The notes under the pieces were generated by a model. That model did no database searches. It saw only the letters and a list, made by a program, of their open reading frames with translations, and was not told where the DNA came from. Source: Thermococcus sp. JdFR-02 (lineage in GTDB: Archaea; Methanobacteriota_B; Thermococci; Thermococcales; Thermococcaceae). Taken from it: 64,000 nt of DNA. Position 1 is the stretch's first letter. The number at the start of each line of letters is the position of its first letter. The stretch is taken from the NCBI GenBank assembly GCA_002009975.1, contig MTLP01000042.1:124001-188000 (forward strand). Reading direction: 5' to 3'. The position numbers and the translations under genes are program-made. Shown here in pieces: positions 7,991-17,621 of the stretch.

Positions 7991-9292
7991 ATGGTGGATT
8001 ATACTTTATCAAAATATGTTATAGAAACCGATTATAATGGATACGTAGTCCTTTATCATCTAATCTATACTCATATAATAGGACTATCAAGAGAAACATA
8101 TTTGAATATCAAAACGGGAAAATCTGAAGAAGTCAAAGAAAAGACTCTCCAACAGCTAATTGATCTGGGCTTTCTTGTACCATCAACTGTTGATGAAAAG
8201 GAGATTGTAAAGCTTAAGATGAACTCATTAAAATACACTCCACTTCAGATGGGGATATTTGTAAGTCTAACATCTGCATGCAATCTTAAGTGTCCATATT
8301 GTTATCAATCCATGAGAAATGATACAAAATATCTTACTGTTGAAAAATGGAAGGTGTTATACAAGTACATTACTAAACATCAGGACATTGTAAAAGCTTT
8401 AGCAATAGCTCTATTTGGAGGAGAACCTCTCATGAACTATGATATTGCAAAAGAGATCTGTAAAGACGTTAAAAAGTTGAGAGTTAATGGGATTCATACT
8501 AGTATAGCTCTTGTGACTAATGGCACCCTATTTACAAAGGAAGTTGGGGAAGAACTCTCAGATTACTTAGAGAATGTTCAGATAACAATAGATGGTATGC
8601 AAGGAGAACATGACAAACTTAGACCTCTTCCAAATGGCAAAAGTAGTTTTGAAATAATAATTAAAAATCTAATTGATAACATAGATCTTTATAAAGATAG
8701 AATTGTCCTTCGTTCGAATATCACTGAGGAAAACATAGAATCAGTTAAAACTTTATTAAAATACCTAAAAGAAGAAGTTGGGATTATGAACAAGATAAAA
8801 GAGGTTGATTTCAGGTATATCTATCCCTCTCAAAATGATATATTTGATGGTGCAATATATCGATTAGACAGTCATGTTTCAAAAATGTTGCTAGAGATGT
8901 ATAAATATGCCACAGAGCTTGGCTATAAAATTGCCAATCCCTTGCTATCTGTCGCACCTTGTATGGCATCTCATGCATTTAGTTTCGCAGTGGATGAAAA
9001 TCTGAACGTATACAAATGTGGAGGATTCCTATATTCTACTCCCGATGGGTATATCTCTCCTGATGGAAAGTTGGTAATAACGAATCCTAGATGGTACAAA
9101 TTAATAAACTTCGAACCTGTCTGTGTTAATACATGTAAGTTCGCCCCTGTGTGCTATGGAGGATGTAAATGGATGGGAATTATGAATAATTTTAAAGGTA
9201 CATGCAACATTGAGCACTTCAAGGATCTCAAAGAGTTCTTGAGGATATACGTTAATTCAAATTACAAAAGACAACTGGAGGTAATGCAATGA
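7991..9292 (+). CDS. Radical SAM/SPASM peptide maturase (cluster A)
   Basis: 433 aa. Residues 1-80 resemble the N-terminal recognition domain of SPASM maturases. The radical SAM cluster is CNLKCPYC (97, 101, 104), with the SAM motif FGGEPLM after it. The C-terminal third carries seven cysteines (PCMA, KCGG, VCVN, TCKF, VCYG, GCKW, TCNI), a full SPASM set for auxiliary Fe-S clusters. Enzymes of this kind make thioether or C-C crosslinks on precursor peptides; the three-Cys peptide just upstream is the obvious substrate. ATG 7991 follows AAAGGAGGG; the longer reading frame overlaps the precursor and is not preferred. Confidence 0.87.
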   Translation: MVDYTLSKYVIETDYNGYVVLYHLIYTHIIGLSRETYLNIKTGKSEEVKEKTLQQLIDLGFLVPSTVDEKEIVKLKMNSLKYTPLQMGIFVSLTSACNLKCPYCYQSMRNDTKYLTVEKWKVLYKYITKHQDIVKALAIALFGGEPLMNYDIAKEICKDVKKLRVNGIHTSIALVTNGTLFTKEVGEELSDYLENVQITIDGMQGEHDKLRPLPNGKSSFEIIIKNLIDNIDLYKDRIVLRSNITEENIESVKTLLKYLKEEVGIMNKIKEVDFRYIYPSQNDIFDGAIYRLDSHVSKMLLEMYKYATELGYKIANPLLSVAPCMASHAFSFAVDENLNVYKCGGFLYSTPDGYISPDGKLVITNPRWYKLINFEPVCVNTCKFAPVCYGGCKWMGIMNNFKGTCNIEHFKDLKEFLRIYVNSNYKRQLEVMQ

Positions 9293-10212
9293 AAAAAATT
9301 ATCAATATTGAAAATCTCACTAAAATTTATCCAAATGGCAAAAGAGCTAATGATAATATAACAATGTTTGTAAGAAAAGGGGAAATAGTGGGCTTAATCG
9401 GACCAAATGGTGCAGGAAAAACCACACTGATACGGCAGATTCTAGGACTTTTAAAACCAACAAAAGGTAAGATAGAAGTTATGGGAATCAACGTTTCAAA
9501 GAAACCAGAAAAAATTAGGGGGATTGTTGGATATGTCCCCCAATACCCCTTATATTATCCCTCCTTAACTGTTGAGGAAATTCTACACTACATTTTGCTC
9601 ATGAAAGGCATTAAAGATAAAAAAGAGCTTGAAGAAAAACTCAATAATGTTTTGAAATTAACAAACCTCGATTCAGCAAGAAAATTCTATGGTTACCAAC
9701 TTTCCGGAGGGATGATGAAATCTCTTCTTTTATCTATGGCATTAATACAAGAACCCCAGCTTTTAATTTTAGATGAACCAACTAGCATGGTCGACATAAA
9801 TACTAAGTTTAGAATATGGGGAACTATACAGAAAAACAAAAGAAAAGGAGTTCTTTTAGCAAGCCATGACCTAAATGAAGTAAAGAGAATTTGTGATAGA
9901 ATATACGTTATTATCAACGGAAAAATTATTGCAAGTGGAACAACTGGAGAGATTTCAAAGCTATTAAAAACGCCAACAGAGATAAGACTGATTCCTCAGG
10001 AGACCCAAGAGTTTAAGCACCTCATGGAAGAGCTTAACATCATGGGTGAAAAAAAAGGAAATATTTATGAAATGGCTTTTGAAGATCTTGAAAGTGCTTT
10101 AAATGCCATTCAACACATTTTGAAGACTTCGGGGATTGAATATCTCGAGGTGAATTCTCCATCATTCGAAAAAGCAATAATGACGCTCATTGGAGGTGGA
10201 AATAATGATTAA
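9289..10212 (+). CDS. ABC transporter ATP-binding protein (cluster A)
   Basis: 307 aa. Walker A is GPNGAGKTT (~residue 44), signature LSGGMMKSLL (~145), Walker B LLILDEPTS and switch His SHDLNEV. A ~80-residue C-terminal extension follows the nucleotide-binding domain, as in ABC-2 export ATPases. The start overlaps the maturase stop (ATGA) with GGAGGT upstream. It should energise export of the modified peptide, or self-protection, with the following permease. Confidence 0.88.
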   Translation: MKKIINIENLTKIYPNGKRANDNITMFVRKGEIVGLIGPNGAGKTTLIRQILGLLKPTKGKIEVMGINVSKKPEKIRGIVGYVPQYPLYYPSLTVEEILHYILLMKGIKDKKELEEKLNNVLKLTNLDSARKFYGYQLSGGMMKSLLLSMALIQEPQLLILDEPTSMVDINTKFRIWGTIQKNKRKGVLLASHDLNEVKRICDRIYVIINGKIIASGTTGEISKLLKTPTEIRLIPQETQEFKHLMEELNIMGEKKGNIYEMAFEDLESALNAIQHILKTSGIEYLEVNSPSFEKAIMTLIGGGNND

Positions 10213-10915
10213 GGCTTTGATCTTAATGGAACTTAAAGGCATGAGGATTTACATGTTGCAGATAATTGTAAGCCTGTTTGTAGTACCCTTGTCCTTTCTG
10301 GCGCTTATCCTTCTGAATTCAAAGGAGGCTCCAAGTACTTTCAAGGCATATCTCATTTCGGGATTTATAGTAATATCTTTTGTTGGGTTGTTGCTACTAA
10401 TGCTGTCATTTAGAGTTAGTACAGTGTTTGAACCGAGGTTTTTAGAGCTATATTCAACCTTGCCGGTGAGTATTGAAAAAGTTGTATTATCAATGTTCCT
10501 AGCGTATGTTCTTTTGGGGGTACCCCAAACACTTATTGCTTTACTTCTGCTTATTAAATATTCCAGCACCATTAACATCCCACTTCTTCTGACATCATTT
10601 GCATTAATTGCTGGGGAACTTGGAAGTATTGCAATAGTTTTGGGAGCAACAATTAGGAACCCATATAAGGTTCAGGCATTCACAAGTATTTTGCCATGGA
10701 TACTAACACTACTTTCACCAGCATATTACAAATCATCCTCCAAAATATTGCTGTTGAATCCAATAACTCATCTTCTAAACGTTCTAAGGGCGTCTTTAGC
10801 ACTTGAAAAACTTTCCATGACCTCTTTAGCATTTTCTGTGGTTTTAACTATTGTGTTGTGTATCTATACTGATAAACAACTGAGGAAACCCTATATGCTA
10901 GAAAAACCCTTTTAA
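10205..10915 (+). CDS. ABC-2 type permease (cluster A)
   Basis: 236 aa with about six hydrophobic helices and the ABC-2 feature of a short cytoplasmic segment (RFLELYSTLPVSIEKVVLSMF) between helices 2 and 3. GGAGGTGG precedes ATG 10205, which lies eight bases inside the ATPase gene, so translation is coupled. The T-rich run CTCCTTTTTATTT at 10920-10932 probably ends the operon. Confidence 0.85.
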   Translation: MIKALILMELKGMRIYMLQIIVSLFVVPLSFLALILLNSKEAPSTFKAYLISGFIVISFVGLLLLMLSFRVSTVFEPRFLELYSTLPVSIEKVVLSMFLAYVLLGVPQTLIALLLLIKYSSTINIPLLLTSFALIAGELGSIAIVLGATIRNPYKVQAFTSILPWILTLLSPAYYKSSSKILLLNPITHLLNVLRASLALEKLSMTSLAFSVVLTIVLCIYTDKQLRKPYMLEKPF

Positions 10916-10935
10916 GTTTCTCCTTTTTATTTACA

Positions 10936-11280
10936 TTGTGGGATAACCCATGTGAAGATTGCTCTCTAAAAGAGCATGTGTGCTGTGTCGTGCCGTTATT
11001 GAACCTGCCAATATTGAATCCAGCTCCTGTCCAACTTGGCACGCTCAGCATGGCGTTTTCTGTAATGACGGGATTATTCTTAAGTGGGCCTGTGAGCAGG
11101 GAAAAAGCGTTTGGGATTTTAGAGATCCTGCTCTCGGCGCCAGTCTGTCCCGCTGAGATTCTGTTCTCAAAAGCCATGGGGACTTCCGCATACGGCTTTA
11201 TCGTGATAACCATTGGGCTTGACTCAGGTGCTTTGTATTATAAGCACTTTGATATGGCAAAGGGGTTACCTTCTTCATAG
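10936..11280 (+). pseudogene. Fragment of an ABC-2 type permease gene
   Basis: A 114-aa frame contains a recognisable permease piece (SREKAFGILEILLSAPVCPAEILFSKAMG, positions ~11095-11180), where ABC-2 exporters have REKxxGTLExLLxxP. The rest of the expected ~200 residues is absent, and the frame ends abruptly after an off-family tail. The first 17 residues are Cys-rich and unlike a permease start. I read it as the remnant of an exporter whose ATPase lies decayed just downstream. Confidence 0.6.
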
Positions 11281-11329
11281 CGTTTTTTGCCCCTCTTTAC
11301 CTCCCCGAATACTATCATGGCAATCACCT

Positions 11330-11503
11330 TTAATTAAGCACAATCTTTTCACCCAACCTTTTCCCTAGTCCTTTTATTATTGCAAGCGAAGCCAAGAATG
11401 CACCCGCGGACAGCAACAGGGAAATTGCTAATGCCATGGATAAAGAAAGTCCAACCCCAAAAAACTCAAAAACGTTAGCAAAAGTATAAAAGGCAGGAAA
11501 GTT
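11330..11503 (-). pseudogene. Possible C-terminal remnant of a membrane protein
   Basis: A 57-codon open frame without a start ends in a hydrophobic helix (LSLSMALAISLLLSAGAFLA) and a basic tail, like the last transmembrane segment of a permease. It overlaps the N-terminal end of the decayed ATPase on the other strand. It may be only chance hydrophobicity. Confidence 0.2.
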
Positions 11504-12354
11504 TTAACTGGAGTGAGTTTCGCATCAAAAAGTGGGGAAGTACACGCTTACTTGGGACACAATGGGGCTGGAAAGACTACTACATTCCGACTTATTCTGG
11601 GGATATTAGTCCCCGATGAAGGGTGCATTAGTGTGTTAGGAGTTAATCCTGCGGAAAATCCTGAGGTTAAGGCCCAAATTGGCTACCTCCCAGAGTATGA
11701 CCCTTTGTATCCAGACTTGACTGTTTGAGACAACTTAAAACGCTACGCTTTACTGAAAGGAGTTTATGATGAGAAGGAGCTACGGGACTTGTTGGAACTC
11801 TTTGAGATTAAAGAGTATGCTAAAAAAGAAGGTTTCAACCCTCTCAAACGGGACTCAGCGGAGGGTTGCAATAGCGAGGACTTTTATTGGAAGGCCCAAA
11901 ATCCTCCTTATAGACTGAAACAATGAAGGATTTGGACCCAGAATGGCGCTTGAGATTTAAGCACTTCTTAGAAAAGTACGTGAAAAAGGAGAAGGCCGCG
12001 GCTTTGTTCTCCACACATATTCTGAGCGATGTTGATGAGATATGTGAAAAGCTGACGGTGATAAAAGATGGGCGTGTATTATTCCCCGGAAGCTTAGAAG
12101 AACTTAAAAAGCATTTTTCATTTGAAGAGAGTGTTCTCATCAAAGTGCAGGAAGTCAGAAAGGCATTAGAGCTACTTAAACAATTCGGTTATTCTCCAAA
12201 ACTCACAAACAACTTTATCCTACTTAAAAATGCAGAACCGCCTGAAATTAACAAGCTCTTAGTAAAGAACGGAATAACAGTTGAAGAAATAAAAAAGAAG
12301 GGACTCACTTTAGAAACATTATACTCAACACTCTATGGCAGACATAAACATTAG
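11465..12354 (+). pseudogene. Decayed ABC transporter ATPase gene
   Basis: Reading the three frames together gives a nearly complete ABC-2 ATPase. The pieces are LKNVSKSIKGRKVLTGVSF and Walker A LGHNGAGKTT (frame open to 11728), an in-frame TGA at 11726-11728, then DNLKRYALLKGVYDEKEL. A frameshift near 11825 leads into STLSNGTQRRVAIARTF and RPKILLID, which is interrupted near 11915. Another frame continues with DLDPEWRLRFKHF to the end at 12354. One nonsense change plus at least two frameshifts make an active product unlikely. The last piece (11923-12354) could still be translated. Confidence 0.82.
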
Positions 12355-12406
12355 CAGATTAACAAATGCTGAAATATTAAAAAGAAAAAATTCAGAGACT
12401 CAGCCG

Positions 12407-14527
12407 TCAAACTTTCAAAAACCTCGCATTTATTGCAACTATAACTGTGCTTAGGCTCATTAACAAAGCACCTACCGCTGGGCTTAATAGTATCCCATAG
12501 TTGTAAAGCGTTCCCGCTGCCAGAGGAATCGCAAATGTGTTGTAGCCTGTTGCCCATGCCAAGTTCTGCACCATTTTTCCATAGGTTGCCCTTGCAAGGT
12601 GTATTGCCGTTATGACGTCTCTTGGATCGTTTTTAACCAAGATTATGTCAGCACTTTCTATTGCCACATCAGTTCCTGCTCCAATTGCTACCCCAACGTC
12701 CGCTTGAATCAAAGCAGGAGCATCGTTTATTCCATCTCCAACCATTGCCACGATGAAGCCTTTTTCTTGAAGCTCCTTAACTTTCTCCGACTTTTGATGG
12801 GGCAAGACCTCTGCAAAGTAGCCATCCAGGCCAAGCTCCTCGGCAACCCACTTTGCAACTTTAGCGTTGTCTCCTGTGAGCATGTAAGCTTTAATTCCCA
12901 TCTCGTGGAGTCTCTTTATAGCTTCTCTCGATTCTGGTCTTATCTTATCGGCTAAAGCTAAAGCACCAGCTAGCTTTCCATCGATAACTAAAAACACCAC
13001 TGTCTTTCCTTGCTCCAAGACCTTATTAACACGCTCATCCTCTTTCCAGAGTCCGTTTTCCTTAAGAAAGCCAGGACTTACAACAAGAATCTCTTTGCCG
13101 TTAATAACTCCCTGAACACCTTTGCCAGGTAGTACTTTAGATTGTTCAACCTCATAGAGCTCAAGTCCAAGTTCCTTTGCTTTTTCCACTATCCCCTGTG
13201 CTATTGGATGTGATGAATGTCCCTCAAGGGCAGCTGCATATTTTAAAATCTCATTGTCTTCAAGTTCATCCAATGGAATTATATCCGTTACCTCAAACTT
13301 TCCTTCGGTCAAAGTTCCTGTCTTGTCAAAAACAACTACCTGAACATCTTTTGCCCTCTCAAAGGCTTCTCTGTTCCTAATGAGTATTCCCTTCCTCGCT
13401 GATATTGACGTCGACACTGAGACCACTAGAGGAACAGCCAGTCCCAAAGCGTGGGGGCATGTAATTACCATCACAGTGACCATTCTCTCGAGAGCGAACA
13501 CAAAGGGCTTCCCTAAGTAGAGCCAAGTACCGAGAGTCGCACTTCCAGCGGTTATTGCAATGAGTGTAAGCCAAAACGCTGCTCTATTGGCTAAATCTTG
13601 AGTCCTTGACCTTGTCTCTTGTGCCTGTCTTACAAGCTCGACGACCTGCATGAGGTAGGTGTCCTTACCCGTCTTCTCAATCCTTACTTTAATCGAGCCC
13701 TCTAAGTTTATTGAACCACCAATAACAATGGCACCTGGTTTCTTATAGACGGGCTTTGACTCACCGGTAAGCATCGCCTCGTTTACGCTCGTCTCTCCCT
13801 CAATTATGATGCCATCAGAAGGTATCTTCTCGCCGGGCTTGACCAAAACTATATCTCCCTTCTTGAGCTCGCTCACTGGAACATCTTTTATTCCCTCAGG
13901 AGTTATTAGGTGAGCATCAGTTGGCATGAGCTTTATTAGCTCCTCTAAAGCCCTTGAAGCACCGAGAACAGAGCGCATCTCTATGTAATGCCCCAAAAGC
14001 ATGATGTCAATAAGCGTTGCAAGCTCCCAATAGAACGTCTTTCCGGGCAAACCAAAGGTTACTGCAGCACTGTAGGAAAAGGCAACCGTGATTGCCAAAG
14101 CTATTAGCGTCATCATTCCTGGGGTTTTCTTCTTAAATTCATCTCTCATTCCTGTTAGGAACGGCTTTCCGCCGTAGAAGTAGACCACCGCCGACAGTGT
14201 GAAGAGGACATACCTATCACCAGGGAAAGTGAATGTAAAGCCAAGGAACTTTTGAATCAGCGGAGATAGGAGCAGTATCGGAATCGTAAGTATGGTAGAA
14301 ATTATAAATCTCCTCTTGAAGTCCTCCATCATCATTTTATGGTGCTCTGCATGCGAATGCTTGTGCTCTCCGTGCTCATGATTTATGTGTTCATGCTTTT
14401 CTTCCTCCATCTCGTGTCTATGCATTTCATGATGTTCATGCTTTTTGCTTTCCTCATGTTGATGCATTCTCATTTCTTTGTGTTCTTCATGCATGTGCTC
14501 TTTGTGTATTTCTTTTTCATCTTCCAT
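12407..14527 (-). CDS. CopB-type heavy-metal P-type ATPase
   Basis: 706 aa P1B-type ATPase. The first ~75 residues are extremely rich in His, Met and Glu, a metal-sequestering tail. The membrane metal motif is CPH (VITCPHALGLAVPLV), typical of CopB copper/silver exporters rather than the CPC of CopA or ZntA. TGES, the phosphorylation site DKTGTLTEG, HSSHPIAQ and GDGINDAPAL are present. GGTGGTGAG precedes ATG 14527, the preferred start. Copper export is the best call from the motif; the neighbouring DUF302 and Zn/Cd-type ATPase genes point to a metal-resistance island. Confidence 0.9.
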   Translation of the reverse strand: MEDEKEIHKEHMHEEHKEMRMHQHEESKKHEHHEMHRHEMEEEKHEHINHEHGEHKHSHAEHHKMMMEDFKRRFIISTILTIPILLLSPLIQKFLGFTFTFPGDRYVLFTLSAVVYFYGGKPFLTGMRDEFKKKTPGMMTLIALAITVAFSYSAAVTFGLPGKTFYWELATLIDIMLLGHYIEMRSVLGASRALEELIKLMPTDAHLITPEGIKDVPVSELKKGDIVLVKPGEKIPSDGIIIEGETSVNEAMLTGESKPVYKKPGAIVIGGSINLEGSIKVRIEKTGKDTYLMQVVELVRQAQETRSRTQDLANRAAFWLTLIAITAGSATLGTWLYLGKPFVFALERMVTVMVITCPHALGLAVPLVVSVSTSISARKGILIRNREAFERAKDVQVVVFDKTGTLTEGKFEVTDIIPLDELEDNEILKYAAALEGHSSHPIAQGIVEKAKELGLELYEVEQSKVLPGKGVQGVINGKEILVVSPGFLKENGLWKEDERVNKVLEQGKTVVFLVIDGKLAGALALADKIRPESREAIKRLHEMGIKAYMLTGDNAKVAKWVAEELGLDGYFAEVLPHQKSEKVKELQEKGFIVAMVGDGINDAPALIQADVGVAIGAGTDVAIESADIILVKNDPRDVITAIHLARATYGKMVQNLAWATGYNTFAIPLAAGTLYNYGILLSPAVGALLMSLSTVIVAINARFLKV

Positions 14528-14595
14528 ATTACTCACCACCATTAGGTTTTAATTCTCAAACTTTAATAACATTTTTAACCAAAAGAATGAAAAAG

Positions 14596-14976
14596 TTAAA
14601 TTTTATCAACAACTTTTTTCAAAATCTCTTCAATTTGTCCAGCAACTTTTAATAACCTCTCATTTTCTGCCACTTCCATAGCTTTCGTTAGAAGTAGGGG
14701 GCTTACGTAAGTTTTCTCGTCTTTAGTGTAAACTAAAAGATTGCATGGTAAAAATGCTCCACTGTCATAGTCGATTTCCATGAGCTGACTTGAAAATTTT
14801 GGATTGCATGCACCTAAGATGACGTATTTCTCCATATCTAAGTCAAGCTTCTCTTTAAAGAGCTTATCAATCCTTATCTCACTCAGTACTCCAAAACCTT
14901 CCTTTTTGAGCTCCTCTTTGACTTTATCAACTGCTTCTTCAAAGCTCAGTTTGGTCTCTTTCTTATAGACATACAT
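14596..14976 (-). CDS. DUF302 domain protein
   Basis: 126 aa matching the DUF302 pattern: a VDKVKEELKKEGFGVLSEIRI opening, then ILGACNPKFSSQLMEIDYDSGAFLPCNLLVY. It retains two cysteines (GACNP, LPCNL). DUF302 proteins recur beside copper and arsenic genes but have no assigned reaction. AGGTGATG precedes the start. A divergent paralogue lies at 29279 beside the MerA-like gene. Confidence 0.85.
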   Translation of the reverse strand: MYVYKKETKLSFEEAVDKVKEELKKEGFGVLSEIRIDKLFKEKLDLDMEKYVILGACNPKFSSQLMEIDYDSGAFLPCNLLVYTKDEKTYVSPLLLTKAMEVAENERLLKVAGQIEEILKKVVDKI

Positions 14977-15085
14977 TTCACATCACCTACTTTATTATCC
15001 ATGATTATTTTTAATTTGAAAAGCTAATAGGCTTATTATTGTCAAAGTTGAAAGTAGAAAAGGACAAAATTTTCAAAAATGAAAA

Positions 15086-17164
15086 TTATTTTAAAATCCT
15101 TATTGCATTGAACACCGCTATTAATGCAACACCAACATCTGCAAACACTGCCTCCCACATTGTAGCTTCTCCAAGAATTCCAAGGCTTATGAAAGCCAGC
15201 TTAACCCCAAGAGCAAAGATTATGTTCTGCCACACTATCCTTTGTGTCTTTCTTGCGGTTTTTATCCCTGTAGGCAACTTTGAAGGCTTGTCGTCCATTA
15301 TAACTATATCTGCTGTTTCAATAGCGGCATCGCTTCCTAAAGCACCCATTGCAACTCCCACATCAGCTCTTGCAATAACGGGTGCATCGTTTATTCCATC
15401 GCCCACAAAAACTATTGTATCATTTGAACCCTTTTTCTTTTCAAGCTCTTCAATAACTCTCACTTTGTCCTCTGGTAGCAGCTCGGCATAAAACTCATCC
15501 AAGCCTATTTGTCTTGCTATCTCCTCTGCAACATCTTTGCTGTCCCCAGTTACCATTATAACCTTTTTAACACCTAAGCGCTTTAGTTCTCTAACAGCTT
15601 TTGGAGCATCTTCTTTTATCTCGTCAGATATAACTATGTAGCCCGCGTATTTTCTGTTAACGACAACATGAGCAACGGTCCCCTTTACGTGGCATGTATC
15701 ATGTTCAATATCGAATTTGTGCAGTAACCTATCATTTCCAACCATTATCTCTGTTTTATCAATTTTTGCCCTAACGCCATGTCCTGTTATCTCTTCATGT
15801 TCTTTTATTTGGGCTTCGTTGATTTCTTTTCCATAGGCTTCTTTTATTGCCTTTGCAATTGGATGATTTGAATGTGCTTCTGCTAAAGCTGCAAATTTCA
15901 AAATTTCCTCTTCGCTGAAACCGTTCCTCGTTTCTATTTTTGTAACTTTAAAGACACCCTTTGTTAGCGTCCCAGTTTTATCAAAAGCCACAATTGTTGC
16001 TTTACTAAGCGCATCAAGAAAGTTTGATCCCTTAACTAGTATTCCTTCCCTAGCAGATTTTCCAATTCCTCCAAAGTAGCCGAGAGGTATTGAAAGCACC
16101 AAAGCGCAAGGGCATGAGATTACCAAGAGCACTAAAGCCCTGTAGAGCCAATCAGAAAAAGATTCTCCAAAGGCTAGTGGTGGAATTAAAGCAATAAGTG
16201 CAGCTAATCCCACAACCGCTGGGGTGTAGTAGTGAGCAAACCTTGTGATAAACTTCTCTGTTTTAGCCTTTCTTGCACTTGCATTTTCCACAAGCTCTAA
16301 AATCCTCGAAATAGTTGACTCTTTAAGCTCTTTCGTAACTTTGACTATCAGAAGACCGCTTAAGTTTACCATCCCTGATAAGATTTCCCCTCCTTCCTTT
16401 ACAGTTCTTGGAACGCTCTCTCCGGTTAAAGCCGATGTATCAACATTTGAACTTCCCTCAATGATGATCCCATCAACGGGAACTCTCTCACCGGGCTTTA
16501 TGATTATTATGTCACCAACTTTAAGCTCCTCAGGCTTGACTTTGACTATCTTATCCCCCACTTTGAGGTTTGCATACTCTGCCTTTAAAGCTAATAAAGC
16601 CTTAATAGAACGTCTTGACCTGTTAATGGCTAAATCTTGGAAGAATTCACCAACAGTGTAAAACAGCATAACTCCCACAGCTTCTGGATATTCTCGAATT
16701 GCAAATGCACCAAGCGTGGCTATAGCTATGAGAAAGTTCTCATCAAAGACATTTCCATGTATGGAGTTGACAAAAGCGTTCCTTAACACTTTCCAACCCA
16801 CTAAGAGGTAGCTCACAACAAATATTCCAAGCACAAAGGCATTGTCGTAGTTGTAGTAGTACCTCAGAACTATTCCAATGATGAACAGCAAAAGTGAAGG
16901 GATTATGAAGTGGAGCATCTTCCTCGGGTCGTCGTGGTCATGGTGGTGATGGTCATGTTCGTGCTCGTCCTTCTCAATGACCTTAACTCCCGGCTCAACC
17001 CTCTTTATTATCTCCTTAGCCTTCTCGATGTCTCCCTCTATCACAGCTTCCTTGGTGGCAAAGTTTACCATAGCAAACTCAAAGCCTTCTTTTTTTAATG
17101 CTTCTTCAATTTCATAGGCACAGCTAGCACAGTCAAGACCTTCTAATTTGAGCTTCTTTGGCAT
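15086..17164 (-). CDS. Zn/Cd/Pb-type P1B ATPase with N-terminal HMA domain
   Basis: 692 aa. Residues 1-70 are a heavy-metal-associated domain with GLDCASCAYEIEEAL, followed by a His/Asp-rich linker (EHEHDHHHHDHDD). The membrane motif is SCPCALVLSIPLG, the CPC variant of ZntA/CadA transporters. TGES, DKTGTLTKG, HSNHPIAKAI and GDGINDAPVIARADVGVAMG are intact. It starts two bases after the ArsR-type regulator stop, with GGAGGAG as ribosome site. Export of Zn(II), Cd(II) or Pb(II) is the family expectation. Confidence 0.92.
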   Translation of the reverse strand: MPKKLKLEGLDCASCAYEIEEALKKEGFEFAMVNFATKEAVIEGDIEKAKEIIKRVEPGVKVIEKDEHEHDHHHHDHDDPRKMLHFIIPSLLLFIIGIVLRYYYNYDNAFVLGIFVVSYLLVGWKVLRNAFVNSIHGNVFDENFLIAIATLGAFAIREYPEAVGVMLFYTVGEFFQDLAINRSRRSIKALLALKAEYANLKVGDKIVKVKPEELKVGDIIIIKPGERVPVDGIIIEGSSNVDTSALTGESVPRTVKEGGEILSGMVNLSGLLIVKVTKELKESTISRILELVENASARKAKTEKFITRFAHYYTPAVVGLAALIALIPPLAFGESFSDWLYRALVLLVISCPCALVLSIPLGYFGGIGKSAREGILVKGSNFLDALSKATIVAFDKTGTLTKGVFKVTKIETRNGFSEEEILKFAALAEAHSNHPIAKAIKEAYGKEINEAQIKEHEEITGHGVRAKIDKTEIMVGNDRLLHKFDIEHDTCHVKGTVAHVVVNRKYAGYIVISDEIKEDAPKAVRELKRLGVKKVIMVTGDSKDVAEEIARQIGLDEFYAELLPEDKVRVIEELEKKKGSNDTIVFVGDGINDAPVIARADVGVAMGALGSDAAIETADIVIMDDKPSKLPTGIKTARKTQRIVWQNIIFALGVKLAFISLGILGEATMWEAVFADVGVALIAVFNAIRILK

Positions 17165-17166
17165 GT

Positions 17167-17529
17167 TTACTCCTCCATGTGCTTGAGCGCAACTTTCAGA
17201 ATCTCCCTTATATGCTCGTCATCTAAGCGGTAAAAGACGTTCTTTCCATCTTTTCTGTATGTAACAATTTTTCTATCCTTTAAAATCCTAAGCTGGTGAG
17301 ATATAGCTGAAACTGACAAGCCAGTAATGTTTGATAAATCACACGTGCAAAGCTCATCCTCCAGCAGAGCGAAGAGTATTTTAAGTCTTGTTGGATTTCC
17401 TAAAGCATCAAAGAAGTCGGAAACCTCAAGAATAACTTCATCATCAGGCAATTTTTCTTTGGCTTTAAGGATTTTGTCTAAATGCTCCTCATACACCTTA
17501 CACACTTCCGTCCCTTTTTCATTACTCAT
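17167..17529 (-). CDS. ArsR/SmtB-family metal-responsive repressor
   Basis: 120 aa winged-helix protein. DALGNPTRLKILFALLEDELCTCDLSNITGLSVSAISHQLRILK gives the fold and the ELCxCDL metal motif of the CadC/CmtR/ZiaR line; His-rich residues at the C-terminus (DEHIREILKVALKHMEE) may form an alpha-5 site. Start ATG 17529 follows GAGGTGA. Its position directly upstream of the CPC-type P-type ATPase suggests it represses that operon until Zn, Cd or Pb binds. Confidence 0.88.
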   Translation of the reverse strand: MSNEKGTEVCKVYEEHLDKILKAKEKLPDDEVILEVSDFFDALGNPTRLKILFALLEDELCTCDLSNITGLSVSAISHQLRILKDRKIVTYRKDGKNVFYRLDDEHIREILKVALKHMEE

Positions 17530-17621
17530 TTTTATCACCTCTACATTTGAGCAATTGTGCAAATGTTCTTATAAATGTTACTGGACAGAAATGTATAGGA
17601 GAATAAAAGAGAGCTTGGGAG

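Noticed and set aside
11330-11503. Intact small membrane protein on the minus strand
   Set aside because: The frame has no start codon and overlaps the ATPase pseudogene, so it is listed only as a low-confidence remnant.
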